Assembly (NCBI GenBank): GCA_011947345.1
Contig: JAAVTG010000711.1
Location: 349,303 to 413,302 of the forward strand
Length of the DNA stretch: 64,000 nucleotides
Source: Phytophthora quininea
Lineage: Eukaryota > Oomycota > Peronosporomycetes > Peronosporales > Peronosporaceae
Direction of reading: 5' to 3'
The notes under the pieces were generated by a model. It did not search any database. It saw only the letters and a program-made list of their open reading frames with translations, and was not told the origin of the DNA. Shown here piece after piece: positions 1 through 11,961 of this stretch. Position 1 is the stretch's first letter; every line of letters starts with the position of its first letter. The translations under genes and the position numbers were made by a program.

Positions 1-75
1 CTACCAAGACACAAAAGCTCTTGTTGGAGTCATTCCTTTTCGTACTTTTTGTGGTAAAAGAAGGAGCTGCTAGTG

Positions 76-2137
76 ATGGATATGGATCCCGAGTGGGCGT
101 TCCTGGCTCCATGGTTCGAAGACCTCCGTGGGCACTTGCTGCCTGGAGACGCTTCTGTCTCCAACTCTCCGTTCTGCGTGCAGATCCGCTGCTTGCCGTC
201 GTCCAAGGAGACAAACTTCATGAATTCGGAAGTATCTCACTGTGTTCTCTTCCCTCCACAGGCGACCGCAACCAACTGCAGCGGATTCGAGAGGCCATTG
301 AGCTGTTCAACGCCTTAGCAGTCGTCTCAAGCGAGGTGTACACAAACTACCTTCGAGAGTTTATGGAGCTGGACGACATGTTTGGGTTTGGCGGACGACG
401 GTCAGAGGTTCTGCCGATCTGGGACTGCTATCTACAGGGCAAGATAGCGACCGAGAATGCTGTTAATACCAAGACCACAGTGACTTGGGGAGAGCTGCTG
501 GGCTGTCCAGATGACCCGTGGGAGTACTCGGAAGAGTTTCGCCAAGCTATGAACAAGTTAGGGGTCTCGGTAGAGCTGGAGGCCGAGTCTTCGTTGGAGT
601 GGACTACACGCCATGAGGCGATCCCCATGTCGGGGAGCCAATTCGTAGATGATGGAGAAGAGAAGGTTTCCTTTTTACGAACTTTTAGAGAGCAGTTAAA
701 GACGGAGGCTCCGTCGCCAGTGCATTTGTGTGCCCTTCAAGACGGTGCTGGACTTGTTCAAGTATGGGAACAAAATCCTCGACAAGAAGTGGCTGAGAAG
801 AGTGAAACGTACGCTTGGACATGGAAGTCCAAGTTCGGAGCTCCGACGTTCATGCAAATGACTGTAGCGCTTGCCCAAGCTGGAATAACTTGTTTGATGG
901 TCAGACTCGATGAGAGGGATATGGGTGGGCTGGAAAAGCTATGCAGAACGCTGGGTATCTCTTTAGTATGATCGCTTGTGACAAGGCATTGTGCGCGAAT
1001 GCAGAGCTGCCGTCACTTGAACGCCGCGGAGGAGGTAGGGAGCTGGAAATTCAATGCGACTGGGCTTCTGATAGGATGATCGGTGCGATGAGTTCGGCCA
1101 TTAGTGAGGCCCGAGCGATTAAGCGTTTGGTGTATTCCTTGGATCAAGATGACACTTCAAACGAGGCTGTGGACGCTGCTCGATGGGGCTGGTTAGGGTA
1201 TTGTCTGTTCTCGAGAGTCTCAAACAGCTCGGTTGAGTATGTGAAGATCTCCAAGCTTCCTCTGACACGGCATGGGGTAGAAGCGATCAAAACAGTTCTT
1301 GAAAACAATTATCCAGGGAAAACCGAGTCAGAATTCGGCTATGTCAACGTGAAAAAGGGAACTCCGTTGCGATCCACCGGAGGTGCTGTCACTTTTGTGT
1401 TATCACATGACTACTTCTGCAGAGCACGTATGAGCCAAGAGCGCCGTGTAGAAGTCGTCGTTCCTGGATATGGCATCTGCAGCATGCAGCTTTCAGGCAG
1501 TGATCAGTTTGTGTGTGATTCCCCAGTATCGAGCAAGAGTTTAAGCCGCGTTGAATCTTTAGAGCTAGAGCTGTCCGTCGTTGAGAAAGATTCACTGGTC
1601 GTGGAGCTGCTGGCGCTTGTTGGTGCTAACCTCACGGAGTTGAGTATCACGAGTTGGATGGAGAGGGAAGCTGCTATCGACCTTAGCGAATTAGCGTCGG
1701 CAACTCCTGGTCTCAAAGAACTCGAGATCACTTCATTTAACGTGAACATTTCTAGTCTAGAGAAGCTGCAGGACTGGGGGCTCCAAAGCTTGGAGATATC
1801 CGACAGTGCCAGAGTTGATAGCCTGGTGGATTGCTTAAGTGATCCAGCGTGTCAGATGTCTCGTCAGCTAGCGCACCTCAAGATAAGAAGCCCCGGAGGC
1901 TTCGACGCAGTGTACGTCCATGCTCTTAAAGCACACAATGGCGACTATGTTAGTGCCGTTGAAGAAAAGCTTCCCAATCGCTCCAAGGTGGCGGTGCTGA
2001 GCATTATGAAGGATGCAAGCGGATCGACGACGTTCCACCGCGTAGACGCGAGCATTTTGAGCTTGATTTTTGAGTTTGCGGCTACCCCCAAGCGACGAAA
2101 TGTTCAAGTGCTCAGTGGAGCGGCGAGTTATGCTTGA
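76..2137 (+). CDS. Unrecognised protein with leucine-rich C-terminal half
   Basis: Two overlapping reading frames (about 262-954 and 1005-2137) join through a likely 50-nt GT-AG intron at 955-1004, whose phase fits exactly. A first exon starting at the ATG at 76 (MDMDPEWAF) is probable, ending before an intron that closes with the pyrimidine-rich AG at 260-261; its donor is not resolved, since the obvious GTs do not all keep phase. The C-terminal half has loosely periodic leucine-rich segments (LTELSITSW, LKELEITSF, LQSLEIS) that suggest a degenerate leucine-rich fold. There is no signal peptide or membrane span. The two parts surely form one gene, but no family was recognised, so no function is assigned. 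Confidence 0.6.
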
Positions 2138-2163
2138 GTTTTACTGAATTGCATGCGGTTTGC

Positions 2164-4571
2164 TTATAAAGCAAAGTTCTGTGCGTACATGCGACCTTCG
2201 TCAGTGCTAGCTGCCATTCTTACCAGTAAGAGATTCATGATCGTGTTGGCGAGGGACTGCAATCTGGAAATGAGCAGCAGTACGCCAGTTTGAGTCAACA
2301 TGGACTGCGGCATTTCACTACCAGAGCAGAAACCCTTCCACACCGCCAAGAGGAACACACTCTGCGACTGCGGTAGCCCGGTGTCTCCAAGGCTCCCCAC
2401 CAGTGCATAACCAAAGAGCAATGCACTCTTGCCAGCACTTAGCGACAGTGCGCAGTCCGAGTAGCCAACCGTCCACAGCAACGTCAATGGCAACGTCACA
2501 CCTTGCGCCAATCGGTTGCACGCCGACAGCACAGGGAACAACGCGCCAAACACGGCGGGAGGCACTTCCCGTGTCCGTAACACGCTCTTAGTGGCGATCG
2601 CCAACGGCAACATTGGAGACTGCAACAGTACGCTGTAAAGCAGCGCCGGCATCACCTTGAGCAGCCATCCGAAAGGCTGACGACGCGTGACGAAAAGAAC
2701 AGCAACGGACAAACCACCAAACTCTGCAGTGCACACCACCACCACGGCAGCAGTCCAATTACCGGCAAACGATAGCAGCTTCGAGTTGGCAGGGTCTACC
2801 AACACCGACCCGATGGTGACAGGCAAGATCGCCAGCAATACCAGCGACTGCAGCCAGTCGAGGATCGCAAACAGCGTCGCGTATAGGTGCACGAACAGTC
2901 TGAGCAGCGGGTTGCGACGCGCGTCGCCGCATTCACGGCCGACACCACCACCACGGAAACTGCGAGTGACTGCGACGCCCAAAACGGTGGCGATCACCAT
3001 GGAACTTACGTACATGTCGGCACTTAACGCCTGGACGATGTTGTTGGGCACGTAGCGAGCCCCCAACGCGAAGAAATACTGCGTAAAGCTCAAACTCTCG
3101 ACGGCGTCAGGTAGCCCTAGTACGTCGTTAACATCCACGAAGCTTGGAAATACCGATTTGTTGGCGGCGTTGAAGCTGTCGCCACTACAGCTAAGTGTAC
3201 TACCCGTGAGTTCGAGGTAGTTGTTGTTGCTGCACTGGAAGCCGAACGTTGACCTGGAAGAGACGGCAAAATTGAGACTGCTCTGCTGCTTTAGTGACGA
3301 CCGGAACCCGTCGGCGACGACGATCGCCATCGAGATCGAGACCAGACTCACGACAACGTAGAACCCCAACGTCTTGAGCCAAAGGCGGAAGATCGCGCCT
3401 CGAGCTGTCAATGTCGACACGGAGAAGACGACTTGGCAAATGCCCAAGGGCACGGTCGTGCAGTTGACGAGGCGGATGTAGAGATCCCCATCTCGTTGAG
3501 CCAGTAGCCATAGACTTCCGGTGGGTCGAGTGACAACGCCAAGAAGCCGATGGCGAAGCCCACGATCAAGAGAAATAGCAACAGGAACGAATTCATGGAC
3601 CGAGGCAAATGCTGCAGTGCCTGAGAGTGGATCTCGTCAAATGGGGCCGAGTTCCGGTTGGGCTCGGACGACGGTCGTGACGGTCGCGCACTTGGCGGAT
3701 CGCCCGGAGGAGTGCCCAGGATGTCGTAGGGGTCTGACGGGGTCCCGAGCGGAGGTTCTTGTTGCGCGAAAGTGGTTCGGATGAACGGCTCGGAGCCCGT
3801 GGGTGCCCTCGATGGACGGCCATAGTGATATCGGAGTGTGTCCACATCTCCGTCGTCGTCTTCGTTGTCTGCGTCGGTGTAGATGCCACTAACGGCTCGA
3901 CTGCCGCGCACATGTTGGTAGAAGGAGGACGTTGAAGCCGCCTCGTAGGCGTGTGGGAACCGCTGCTGCTGTTCGTGGATCTGGTCTTGTTGCTGTCGTT
4001 GGAGCGCTTCGAGTTGCTGGTTCTGTTGTTGAAGCTGGTGGAGATGTAGAGCTCGGTGGTGGTTGTGATCCGAATGAATCGGCTCATTGAGCTCGGAAGT
4101 CGCCGTGTCGACGCTCACAAAGCTGTCGAAGTTGTGTCGCGTGCGGTATGACGGGAGCTCGCCTTCACGGTCGTGCGGGGTGCGCCCATCGGACAGAACG
4201 GACTCGACGCTGCCGAGAGAGATGCGGCAGCTGGACCGAGTGTCCAGCACTTCGTCCGTGTCGTAGAGACTCAGATCCAGCTCGCTGTGTGTGTCGCCGT
4301 CGTCGACTTCGCTGCCTTCGTAGATGACATGTCGGGGCTTGCTCCTGCGCAAACTGTTAATGCTGTCGAGGCTGTTGGGGCCGATGCTCATTATCTCCGA
4401 GTCCGAGTCGGACACGCTGCCAGTGCGGGACGACGCGCTCCGCCCGCTCATAGCAGAAGAACTCGATTGTTCGTTGCCGACAAGTTCCAAGTGGATGGTG
4501 GTGGTGTTTATAGATGACATTTGGGATGTCGTAACGGATGTAGATGAAGACTTAAGGTATCGGTATCCCAC
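2164..4571 (-). CDS. Divergent SDF-family (sodium:dicarboxylate symporter-like) membrane protein, frame broken once
   Basis: About 325 hydrophilic N-terminal residues, rich in Ser, Asp, Gln and His and probably cytosolic, precede the first membrane span (near residue 326). The spans that follow resemble the SDF/DAACS glutamate-dicarboxylate transporter fold, including a TARG segment in the TM1-TM2 loop region and a C-terminal GDTGLPQ segment matching the family's G-(A)-GIPQ loop. The frame breaks after the first span at a C4 run, 3486-3489 (G4 on the coding strand); one extra G would join the two frames inside a conserved stretch. The family's NMDGT cation/substrate motif and the arginine-containing C-terminal motif are not recognisable, so transport substrate and even activity are uncertain. 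Two ATGs near 4571 and 4520 could start it. It is divergent from IQUB, 180 bp away. Confidence 0.75.
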
Positions 4572-4751
4572 GACGCAATGGAGTTAGTGGGGACTCACGC
4601 CGATGAGGATCATAAGGCAATGACACCAATTGCCATGGCTTGTGTCTACCTTCATGACCAACCGAGTAGGAATTCATCCTTGTCGAGAATACCATCAACT
4701 TGTTGAACGGTCACCTTCATCTAAAAGCCTCCAAGACACAACTCGCTAGAT

Positions 4752-6535
4752 ATGGATAACGACGAGTTCGAGCAGCAGGGTCAGGAGAATGGCGAACAGG
4801 ATCATGCAGAAGCATTAGAAGTCTCGCCGGACGATCCAGCCGCTCCTGAAGTTGAAGATCCGGACCCTGCAACACATGAGGAGACCGAACTCACTAACGG
4901 ATTGAACGGCAATGGAGACGTCGTCGACCAGGGCGAGCCTTCGTCTAATGTTTCCGAGATGGCTATGGCGGAATTCCTCCGCGCTTCGTCCGAGCAATTG
5001 GAAGGCCACGAGTTCTCTTTGCTGGTGATTCTGCAGCCAGACAACGTGAGGCATCGAGTGACTGCCACGGCAGATACAACGCTGGGGTTGCTCCGACAAA
5101 TGCTCTGCACCGATCTACAGCTAAACCCCGACCTCGTCAGCTTTCCAGATCTGCGCGGGCCTCGCGACGAGAATGTTAGCGAAGATGACTTGCAGCTCTC
5201 GGCGTATGGTCTGCCTACAAACTCCGGTGAGAGCGTTCTCGAAGCCTACGTGGCCAGACCGCCAACGACCAGCGACTACGTCATGCCGGATCGCATTCAA
5301 GTTCAGGTTTACAACGGTAAGACTCGGATAGTTCTCTCACGTTTTAAGCGCTGCTCACAGTGTGTTGACTAGAGGAGAGCGGCACCACCACCACGATCGT
5401 TGTCGACATTGAGAAATTCACCGACCACAAGCCGTATTTGGGAGGCTTTCGACACCGCAAGACGCAGCAGCAATTCCACCACGCGTCCACTCAGGTACTG
5501 ATCGATTGTTTTACTTGCTGTGTTTTGAGAGAAACTAAACGCGATCGCTTTTGTTCGATGAGCTAGACGATCTTGTCTCGAGCACGTCGTAATATGGGGC
5601 CGCCTCGCTTCCACCGCGAAACGCAGACGCAGCATCTCGTGACGCGGTCCCTACAGACCCACCGCGAGTCGGGAACACAAATGGCTCGGCGTGACTTGAT
5701 GATGGACGAGTCTTTCGACCGTCACGTGACTGCGCGTCCGTATTTCGACTCGTATCAACTCGACAGTCTTCGTGAAGACTCGGTGCTGCTTCTGCAGCGT
5801 CTGTGGCGAGGCTTCCGAGCTCGGATGTTTGTGTACAGTATCCGCGAACAACGCCGCCGCTCGAATCTGCTGGCGGAGATCGAAGCGCAGGAGAACGAGG
5901 CGGAAGACGTGACTCGCCAGCGGCGTGAAGTCAACCGTCGAATGCATCCCAACACTGTCAGCGACTTCGAAGTGCTTTACAACGAGCTGGACAAGTGGCG
6001 ACAAGTGGAGTGTCGGAAAGTCCGCGAGCAGCGTCAACTCGATCCCAGCGAGCGACAGAAGGCGCTCGATGCGATTCTGGCCAAGGAGACCAAACTGCTT
6101 CAAACCATCGACCGTCTCAAATTGACAGCCACGGAAGCGAACCGCAAGCAGCGTATCGAAGCGATGCTGCAGTTCATGGCGCGTCCAAAGCAGTGGCAGA
6201 TGAGCGACGGCGGCGTCAAGGAAGTGCACACGCCGTTCACCGTACGAGCTAAAGAGCTTATGGATCTGTACCACGGCCTGCGGACACCGTTGGGGTCGGT
6301 GGACGAGCGTTTGGACATGCTGCTGCATATCAAGTGGACGGTGCAGGAGTTCGACTGTCCGTTGACCCGCGAGCTCGTGGAACTCATCGACCGTGAAGCA
6401 GATATGCTCAGTCGCGGCCGTAACCAGAAGAGTCTCGAAGGACTCCGTAAACGACTCAACAACCTCTTCCTGCAGTTCATCGAGACGCCAGAGTTCAACC
6501 CTGAGGCGGCTGCTCTCAAGCACGCGCGGGAATAA
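4752..6535 (+). CDS. IQUB: IQUB, IQ motif and ubiquitin-like domain protein (flagellar)
   Basis: Three exons: 4752-5316, 5373-5494 and 5567-6535, with GT-AG introns of 56 and 72 nt that keep phase. The N-terminus is acidic, then a ubiquitin-like domain (EFSLLVILQPDN to about residue 150), a linker with the conserved RRNMGPPRFHRETQTQ motif, an IQ-like motif (LLQRLWRGFRARMFV), and the long conserved C-terminal helical region ending in the signature FLQFIETPEFNPEA. IQUB is a radial-spoke/axonemal component in ciliated eukaryotes, which fits an organism with flagellate zoospores. The stop lies only 27 bases from the stop of the convergent dynein light chain gene, so the 3' ends of their transcripts probably overlap. 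Confidence 0.92.
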
Positions 6536-6562
6536 TTGCACAACCTTTTGCTTTTCATCTCT

Positions 6563-6958
6563 TTAGTTGTTGTCCGTGGCGACATCCAGATCGGCCCCTG
6601 GATTGGGGTTCTGGATGACGATGAGCGCGTACTCCTTGTCGGGCGCGATCATGATCTCGTGCTTCTTGGAGCGGATACGCAGGAACGTCATGTCGTTGGT
6701 CGGGTCCAGCGTGCGGATCGTCGACTTGGCCTTGGCCGCCAGTTGCGAGATGAGCGCGGCGTGGTCCATGGCGAACTCCTCATCGCTGGTACTCGAGTAG
6801 ATGGGTACCCCTCCTGGTTCACGATCAGTACGGCCTGCACGCCCTTGTGGCTCTTGATGCGCTTGATGGTCTCCTCGGCCTCGTACCCTGGCTACAGGCA
6901 ATGCACAACGAGTGAGAGGCGCCGTCTAACGAGCTCCCATGCGGCGCAGCATTACCAT
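6563..6958 (-). CDS. DYNLRB: Dynein light chain roadblock (DYNLRB/LC7)
   Basis: The C-terminal 70 residues match the roadblock light chain almost perfectly ([45 protein letters not shown]). Dynein roadblock subunits bind dynein intermediate chains in cytoplasmic and axonemal motors. The first exon appears to be just the ATG (6956-6958), followed by a 64-nt intron (6892-6955, donor GTAATG) and an exon starting [19 protein letters not shown]. The two parts of that exon are in different frames, separated at the C4 run 6808-6811; one more base there gives the conserved NQEGVPIYSS. Its start is only 69 bases from the start of the divergent importin alpha gene. Confidence 0.9.
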
Positions 6959-7027
6959 GATCTCGACTGTTTGGAAAGTGTAACCCGATAGGTATCCATT
7001 TGAAAAAACGTTTTTGGCTCAGTAAAA
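6959..7027. promoter_or_regulatory. 69-bp shared promoter between roadblock and importin alpha
   Basis: The two start codons face away from each other with only 69 bases between, so both transcription starts must lie here or inside the neighbouring genes. No CCAAT box is visible in this spacer. Confidence 0.5.
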
Positions 7028-8872
7028 ATGCCGCCGCGTACCCCTCGCAGCTCGCTGAAGAAGCACGACGCTGCCGCCGAGTCGCGCGCGCTCAAGGCCC
7101 GGCGCCAGCGCACCAGCACGCAGGTGCGCAAGGACAAGCGCCGAGCTGCCGTGCAGACCAAGCGCCGTCGCCTCATGACCAGCGACCAAACCCCGCTGAC
7201 GGGTAGAAGCATCACCGAGCTGGTTACGGTGCTGAAGGACACGAGCAGCGCGTCGGCCGCCAAGAGTCAGGCGCGCTTCGAGACGCTCAAGGAGATCCGC
7301 GTGCTGCTAGCCACACACGAGCGCGACTACGAAGTCGTGGAGCAGATCATCGAGTCTGGGGTACGTGTTCGAGTCAAAGTGTCTCCATTGAAGATAGATT
7401 TGTATGGGAACTATTGCGAGGGGTTACACTTACGCGACATATCACTGCGGACGGAGATTTTATTTATAGCAAGTACTGACGGATATTATATTTTTTTTAT
7501 GGATTTCACGTAGATTGTGCCGGTGATGGTGTCGCTGTTGAACTCTGCGTCTCCTCTGGCTAGTGCCACTCGCACGGGAGGAGAAGTGTACCGTGAAATT
7601 CTGTGGTGCTTGACCAACATTGCTAGCGGGCAATACGAACACACCAAATTGGTTTTGCCTGCAGTGCCTCGCCTGCTGCAGTTTCTGGAGGGATCCAACC
7701 ACTCTTTGGCGGAGCATTCCGCTTGGGTGTTGGGCAATATCGCAGCGGACTGCGAGGAATTCCGTCAGCAACTCATCGCCAATGGAGCAGTCCTTCCGTT
7801 GGTCAAGTTACTGAGTAACCCTAGCGAAAAAGAGCTGGCCAAGACCAGCGCTTGGGCGCTGTCTAACCTGGCGCGTGGATACGAAACCCCGGCCAAGCCG
7901 TTCGTAGACGCAGGTATTCTTCCTGTGGTAGTGAAAGGTCTGCAGCAGCCGAGCTCTACTGCCACTTTTAGTGAGGAGATTGTGGTGGAAGTTGCATGGT
8001 TACTGAGCTTCCTAACCGCGCGAGAAGAAGAGCACCTTAAACTCATGCTGGAGAACGGGCTAGTGAAGCTGCTGCTGCCGTACTTCCAGACCAACAACGA
8101 GCTGCTGCTGACGCCCATCCTGCGTGTGTTTGGCAACGTTTGCTGCGGCTCGCCAGACCATCACACAGACGAGTGGCAAATGCCGTACGTCCGTCGCCTC
8201 CTCGCAGCGGACTCGGTCGTCTTGCCCAAGCTGAAAGAGTTCCTCCAGCCTTCTGCTGCTGGAGCGGAACAAAAGTCTCTGGCGGCTGAAGCGGCCTGGG
8301 TGATTTCGAATCTGGCAGCGACTGACGCCCAAGTGGTGGAGCTGCTCATGCAAGTGCAACTGCTGCCTCTGTTAGGCCAGCAGTTCAAGGATGGCAACTA
8401 CGAAGTCCGACGGGAAGTAGCTTTCGCCCTGACCAACATTGCGCTCACCAGTGCGGCACATATGGAGAAGGTGCTGGCCTTTGACGTTCTAAAAGGCTTC
8501 CTACATCTCCTGACAGTAGCGGATGTAGCTATCGTCGGCAACTCGCTGCGTTTTATCGAGAATGTGCTGCGTGTGGTGCCTCGTGGGGTGTCACTCGTAG
8601 AAGTGAACGAGGGCATCGACGCTCTGGAGACTGTGCAGTTCGAGAGCGGCGAAGAGCACTTGTCCAAATGGGCTGCAGCGCTTGTCAACGAGTTCTACGG
8701 AGAGAACTACGGCATCAATTCGCCTCCAGCCGCGGGCATGCCAAGCGGGTTTAGCTTTCCCACTGCGGAGAGTGCGCCAACGCCATTTGGCCTCGACAAC
8801 GGGGCAGCAGCTCCAGGACCCGGCGGCCGAGGAAGAGGCGCCCACATGACCACCCCAGCCTGGAAGAAATAG
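7028..8872 (+). CDS. Importin subunit alpha (armadillo-repeat karyopherin)
   Basis: Two exons, 7028-7360 and 7514-8872, with a 153-nt intron in phase 0; about 563 residues. The N-terminal 50 residues are a basic importin-beta-binding region (RALKARRQRTSTQVRKDKRR and following). The rest is a string of armadillo repeats with the classical NLS-pocket signatures: WCLTNIASG, SAWVLGNIAAD, SAWALSNLARG, AAWVISNLAA, AFALTNIALTS. The C-terminal tail is Gly/Pro-rich and ends AWKK. Importin alpha links classical NLS cargo to importin beta. The repeat spacing, and the shortness of the region after the last repeat, make it more like plant importin alpha-9 than the most common isoforms. Confidence 0.93.
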
Positions 8873-9007
8873 TCTAAGCACAGCAGCAGCAACACCATGA
8901 ATGACATCGAACAATGGCAACACTTTAAGCGCAAAGAGCTTTTGGTTTTGACAACACTAAACGGTGAACATCCACAGACAAAACGACGACACGCTACAAG
9001 AACGAGC

Positions 9008-9843
9008 TCAGTTATAAGCTGCAGTTTGGCCCGCTGTCGCTGTCGTGGGGGCACCTGCAGGAGCTGCAAGTGGGGCGGAACTCGGGCCAAAAGCATTGGG
9101 ATTGGCGTTGACACCCGCACTCGCGCCAGCACCACCAGCAGCGTCATTTTGGCCGAATGTCGCGTTCACGCCTCCAGTGGCCTGAGGCCCCGTCTCGCTA
9201 CCAATCTGTACGGAAACACTACCAGCCCCGCCGTTTGTCGTCACGGATGCACCACCTGCGACGGAAGGGAAGGAGTTGCTGGCGCGCCACCATTGCCGAA
9301 AGTGTTAGCATTGGTATTGACTCCACCCGTGTTAGCAGCCCCGCCGATGTTCGCCGCTCCTTGGACATCACCACCGACATCAGCCGCAGCCGTGTTCCCG
9401 GTCGCATCATTCACCCCAACTGAAGCTGGACTACCGTTGGTGGTTTTCGAGATGGAGTGAGTGTTTCCGTTCGCATCGGTAATGCTTGCACTTACTGACG
9501 CACCACCACCTCCGACGGAAGGGAATGGCGTCACCGGCGCAGCTCCGTTGCTGAAAGCATTAGCGTTGGTATTGACCCCGCTTGTTCCGGTCGTTCTTGC
9601 AGCGCCAGTCGTGCCAGCGCCGGCCTCGTTGGCATTCACCGCGACATCAACTCCGCCCGTGCTGCCAGTAGTAGCGTCATGCCAGCCTTGTCTGTTGTTC
9701 ACCCCAGCGTTAACCCAGGTAGCGCCCGTGTTGATCCCGTTGGTAACTTGAGCACCACCGTAGGTCTGGGCAAACGCACTCACTTGTTCGGAAAGCATCG
9801 TTCCGACGATGCAAAGAGCAACCAAAGACTTGCAGGACAGCAT
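9008..9843 (-). CDS. Secreted Gly/Ala/Asn/Thr-rich repeat protein, frame broken once
   Basis: A clear signal peptide (residues 1 to about 24, hydrophobic, ending QVSAFA) starts at 9843. The mature part is low-complexity and contains three imperfect repeats beginning GVN-N-NAF/TF (GVNTNANAFSNGAAP, GVNTNANTFGNGGAP, GVNANPNAFGPSSAP), the first two followed by a TP-PSV segment. There are no cysteines after the signal region. The frame changes at the A2 run 9270-9271; one more A lets the second repeat keep the PFPSV motif seen in the first and continues to the stop at 9008. It is probably an extracellular or wall-associated protein; I recognise no family. Confidence 0.7.
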
Positions 9844-10216
9844 TGTCGTGGATAAGACGGTCGAATGGAAGACAATTCGGTAATGAGGTCTCTTCGGATC
9901 CGCGAACGAGCCGTCAACCGCTTAGGAGGTAGCGTACATGAGCCCGAGGTGTCGAAGATACGGTATCTGGTAGATTGCTGTCGTCCTTGCAGCTGATGAG
10001 TCTTTAGTGGCTTCCATTTTGCCAACTACAGGACCAACAACCACATTAGTAGAGCATGTTGACCAGAGCAGAATAAGAAGACTTGCAGCCAGACGGCGGT
10101 GGCCGTCACCCTGTGCGATACATTCTACGGGTTGAGCTACTTGGTTGCGATGGCAAACATTATATTTCTTCTGCTGGACGAACATCGTGCGTCTTCAAAA
10201 TTCAAAACCGGCCAGT
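9844..10216. other. Intergenic, no gene seen
   Basis: This 373-base spacer lies between the start of the secreted repeat protein and the stop of the old yellow enzyme, both on the minus strand. Short frames here show no coding character. Confidence 0.5.
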
Positions 10217-11340
10217 CTAATTGCTGAGCTCGTCCTTGTAGAACGGAAAGTCGTTGTAGCCCTTGCCGCCCAGTGCCGAGTTGTAGTACACTTCTCGTCC
10301 AGCCTCGGGGTTGAGCGGCCAGTCGTTCTGGAACCGCTCGGCCAGGTCTGGGTTCGAGATGTACAGCCGACCGAAGCCCACAAGGTCGGCCGACCCGCTG
10401 CGAATCGTCCCCTCCGCAAAGTCTCGCGTGTAGTTGTTGTTGGCCATGACGACCCCCTTGAACGCCGTCTTGGCATCGAACGCCGTGGTGAGTCGGCACT
10501 TGTCGGTGTACCCGAAGCCGAAGCCGTCCAGGATGGCCAGGTAGCCCAGCTCGTACGTGCTCAGACGCTCCATCACAAACTTGAACATCTCGTAGTTGTC
10601 CTCACTGCCCATACCGGCAAACGCGCCATTGGGGGCGAGACGAACGCCGATGCGGTGCGATGGAACGGCCGTCTTGACGGCCTCGACGATCTCCAGCAGC
10701 AGCCGCGCGCGGTTCTCGAATGAGCCGCCGTATTGGTCCGTACGCTTGTTGGTGGTCGACTGCAGGAATTGGTCGATCAGGTATCCGTTGGCGCCGTGGA
10801 TCTCGACACCGTCGAAGCCTGCCTTCAAGCGAGTTCGGCGCCGTGACGGTACGACTCCACCACTCCGGGGATCTCGTCGGTCTCTAGAGCTCGCGGGGTC
10901 TCGTACGGAGACGTCTCGTAGTTGGCGCTGCGAGTGTGGCCGCTTTCAAGACGCACCGCCGACGCCGACACCAGATCCCCCTTGGGGTTGAAACTGGTGT
11001 GGCCCTGACGTCCCATGTGCCACATCTGCATGAAGATCTTGCCGCCCTTCTTGTGCACGCGCTCGGTCACGCGCTTCCAGCCTTCCACGTGGGCGTCGGT
11101 GTAGCACGCAGCGGCATGGTACCAGCCGTAGCCCTGCTCCGAGATGGCGGTGGCCTCCGAGATGATGAGGCCGGCGCCGGCACGCTGTTCGTAGTAGAGC
11201 TCGTTGTCTTCGGACGGAACGCGGTCGGCGTTGGCGCGCCCGCGACTAAGCGGACCGAACACGATGCGGTTCTTGAGCTCCAGGTCGTCGCCGAGCTGTA
11301 GCGGAGTGAAAAGCTTGTAGTCGGCGGTGACGGCAGCCAT
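10217..11340 (-). CDS. Old yellow enzyme family NADPH:flavin oxidoreductase (OPR-like)
   Basis: The start MAAVTADYKLF at 11340 leads into a TIM-barrel FMN oxidoreductase: KNRIVFGPLSRGRA at the first strand, EATAISEQGYGW, QMWHMGRQGH, then the catalytic HGANGYL (His-x-x-Asn and Tyr), TDQYGGSFENRAR and IRSGSADLVGFGRLYISNPDL near the phosphate-binding end. About 375 residues, normal for the family. These enzymes reduce alpha,beta-unsaturated carbonyls, for example 12-oxophytodienoate-like substrates. The frame breaks at an A2 run, 10827-10828, just before the catalytic motif, creating an apparent TGA; one more base restores a continuous barrel. The upstream in-frame Met at 11454 adds no family-like sequence. 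Confidence 0.9.
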
Positions 11341-11961
11341 GGTTGCTAGGAAGTTGGAGAACGGGTAGGAGATAGTGGTGGCCAAAGCGGGAATGAGATC
11401 GACATCTTTTGCCACGTGGGGCCGCCGGTCAGACTTGGAGGAGTCCTCGAACAAGAAACAGCAAGATGATTTGCATTACGTCAGCCATGTCGTGTACGAA
11501 TCTGTGACGTGTGAGAACAGGCTTCAACCAGGACTTCGCATCAGCGGAGATACAAGCTGTAGCTCTGAAACTGATACAAAGGCCGCAATCGCACCACGAG
11601 TGAATACAGTCACGCCTCTCTACTTGACAGGCGTTTGGGCCGCTGAAAATGGACCATTCACTTAGAGGATCGATCAAATTGAGGGAGAAGCTTTTATTTC
11701 ATATGTGTGGTTATGGCTGCAAGAAGATGTCCATAGTTGTTTGGCGCCTTCTGTGAACTAACTGCATTCTTGCTGGTTGTGTTGTGCTCAAGATCATTTG
11801 TTGTTCTCGGCTTGTATCACCAGCACACTGAAAAGAAAAGCAGACAACTCCAAGCAATGCTTCAACGCAACTGAAGCTGGTATGGGAGGTTCTTCTGTGT
11901 CTTCCTCGCTGTCAGAAGTGCTCAGTGTCTCTGTATCATCCACATGAGGTCGTGGATATCC
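11341..11961. other. Intergenic, no gene seen
   Basis: About 620 bases of lower-GC sequence upstream of the old yellow enzyme. It marks the beginning of the gene-poor, transposon-relic-rich block. No convincing coding frame or RNA gene is visible. Confidence 0.5.

Noticed and set aside
5651..6541. 296-codon minus-strand frame across IQUB exon 3
   Set aside because: It mirrors a conserved coding exon and has no family features.
10827..10828. Apparent TGA in the old yellow enzyme as selenocysteine or programmed frameshift
   Set aside because: There is no SECIS context or slippery site; the frame change at a short A run matches the many other single-base deficits.
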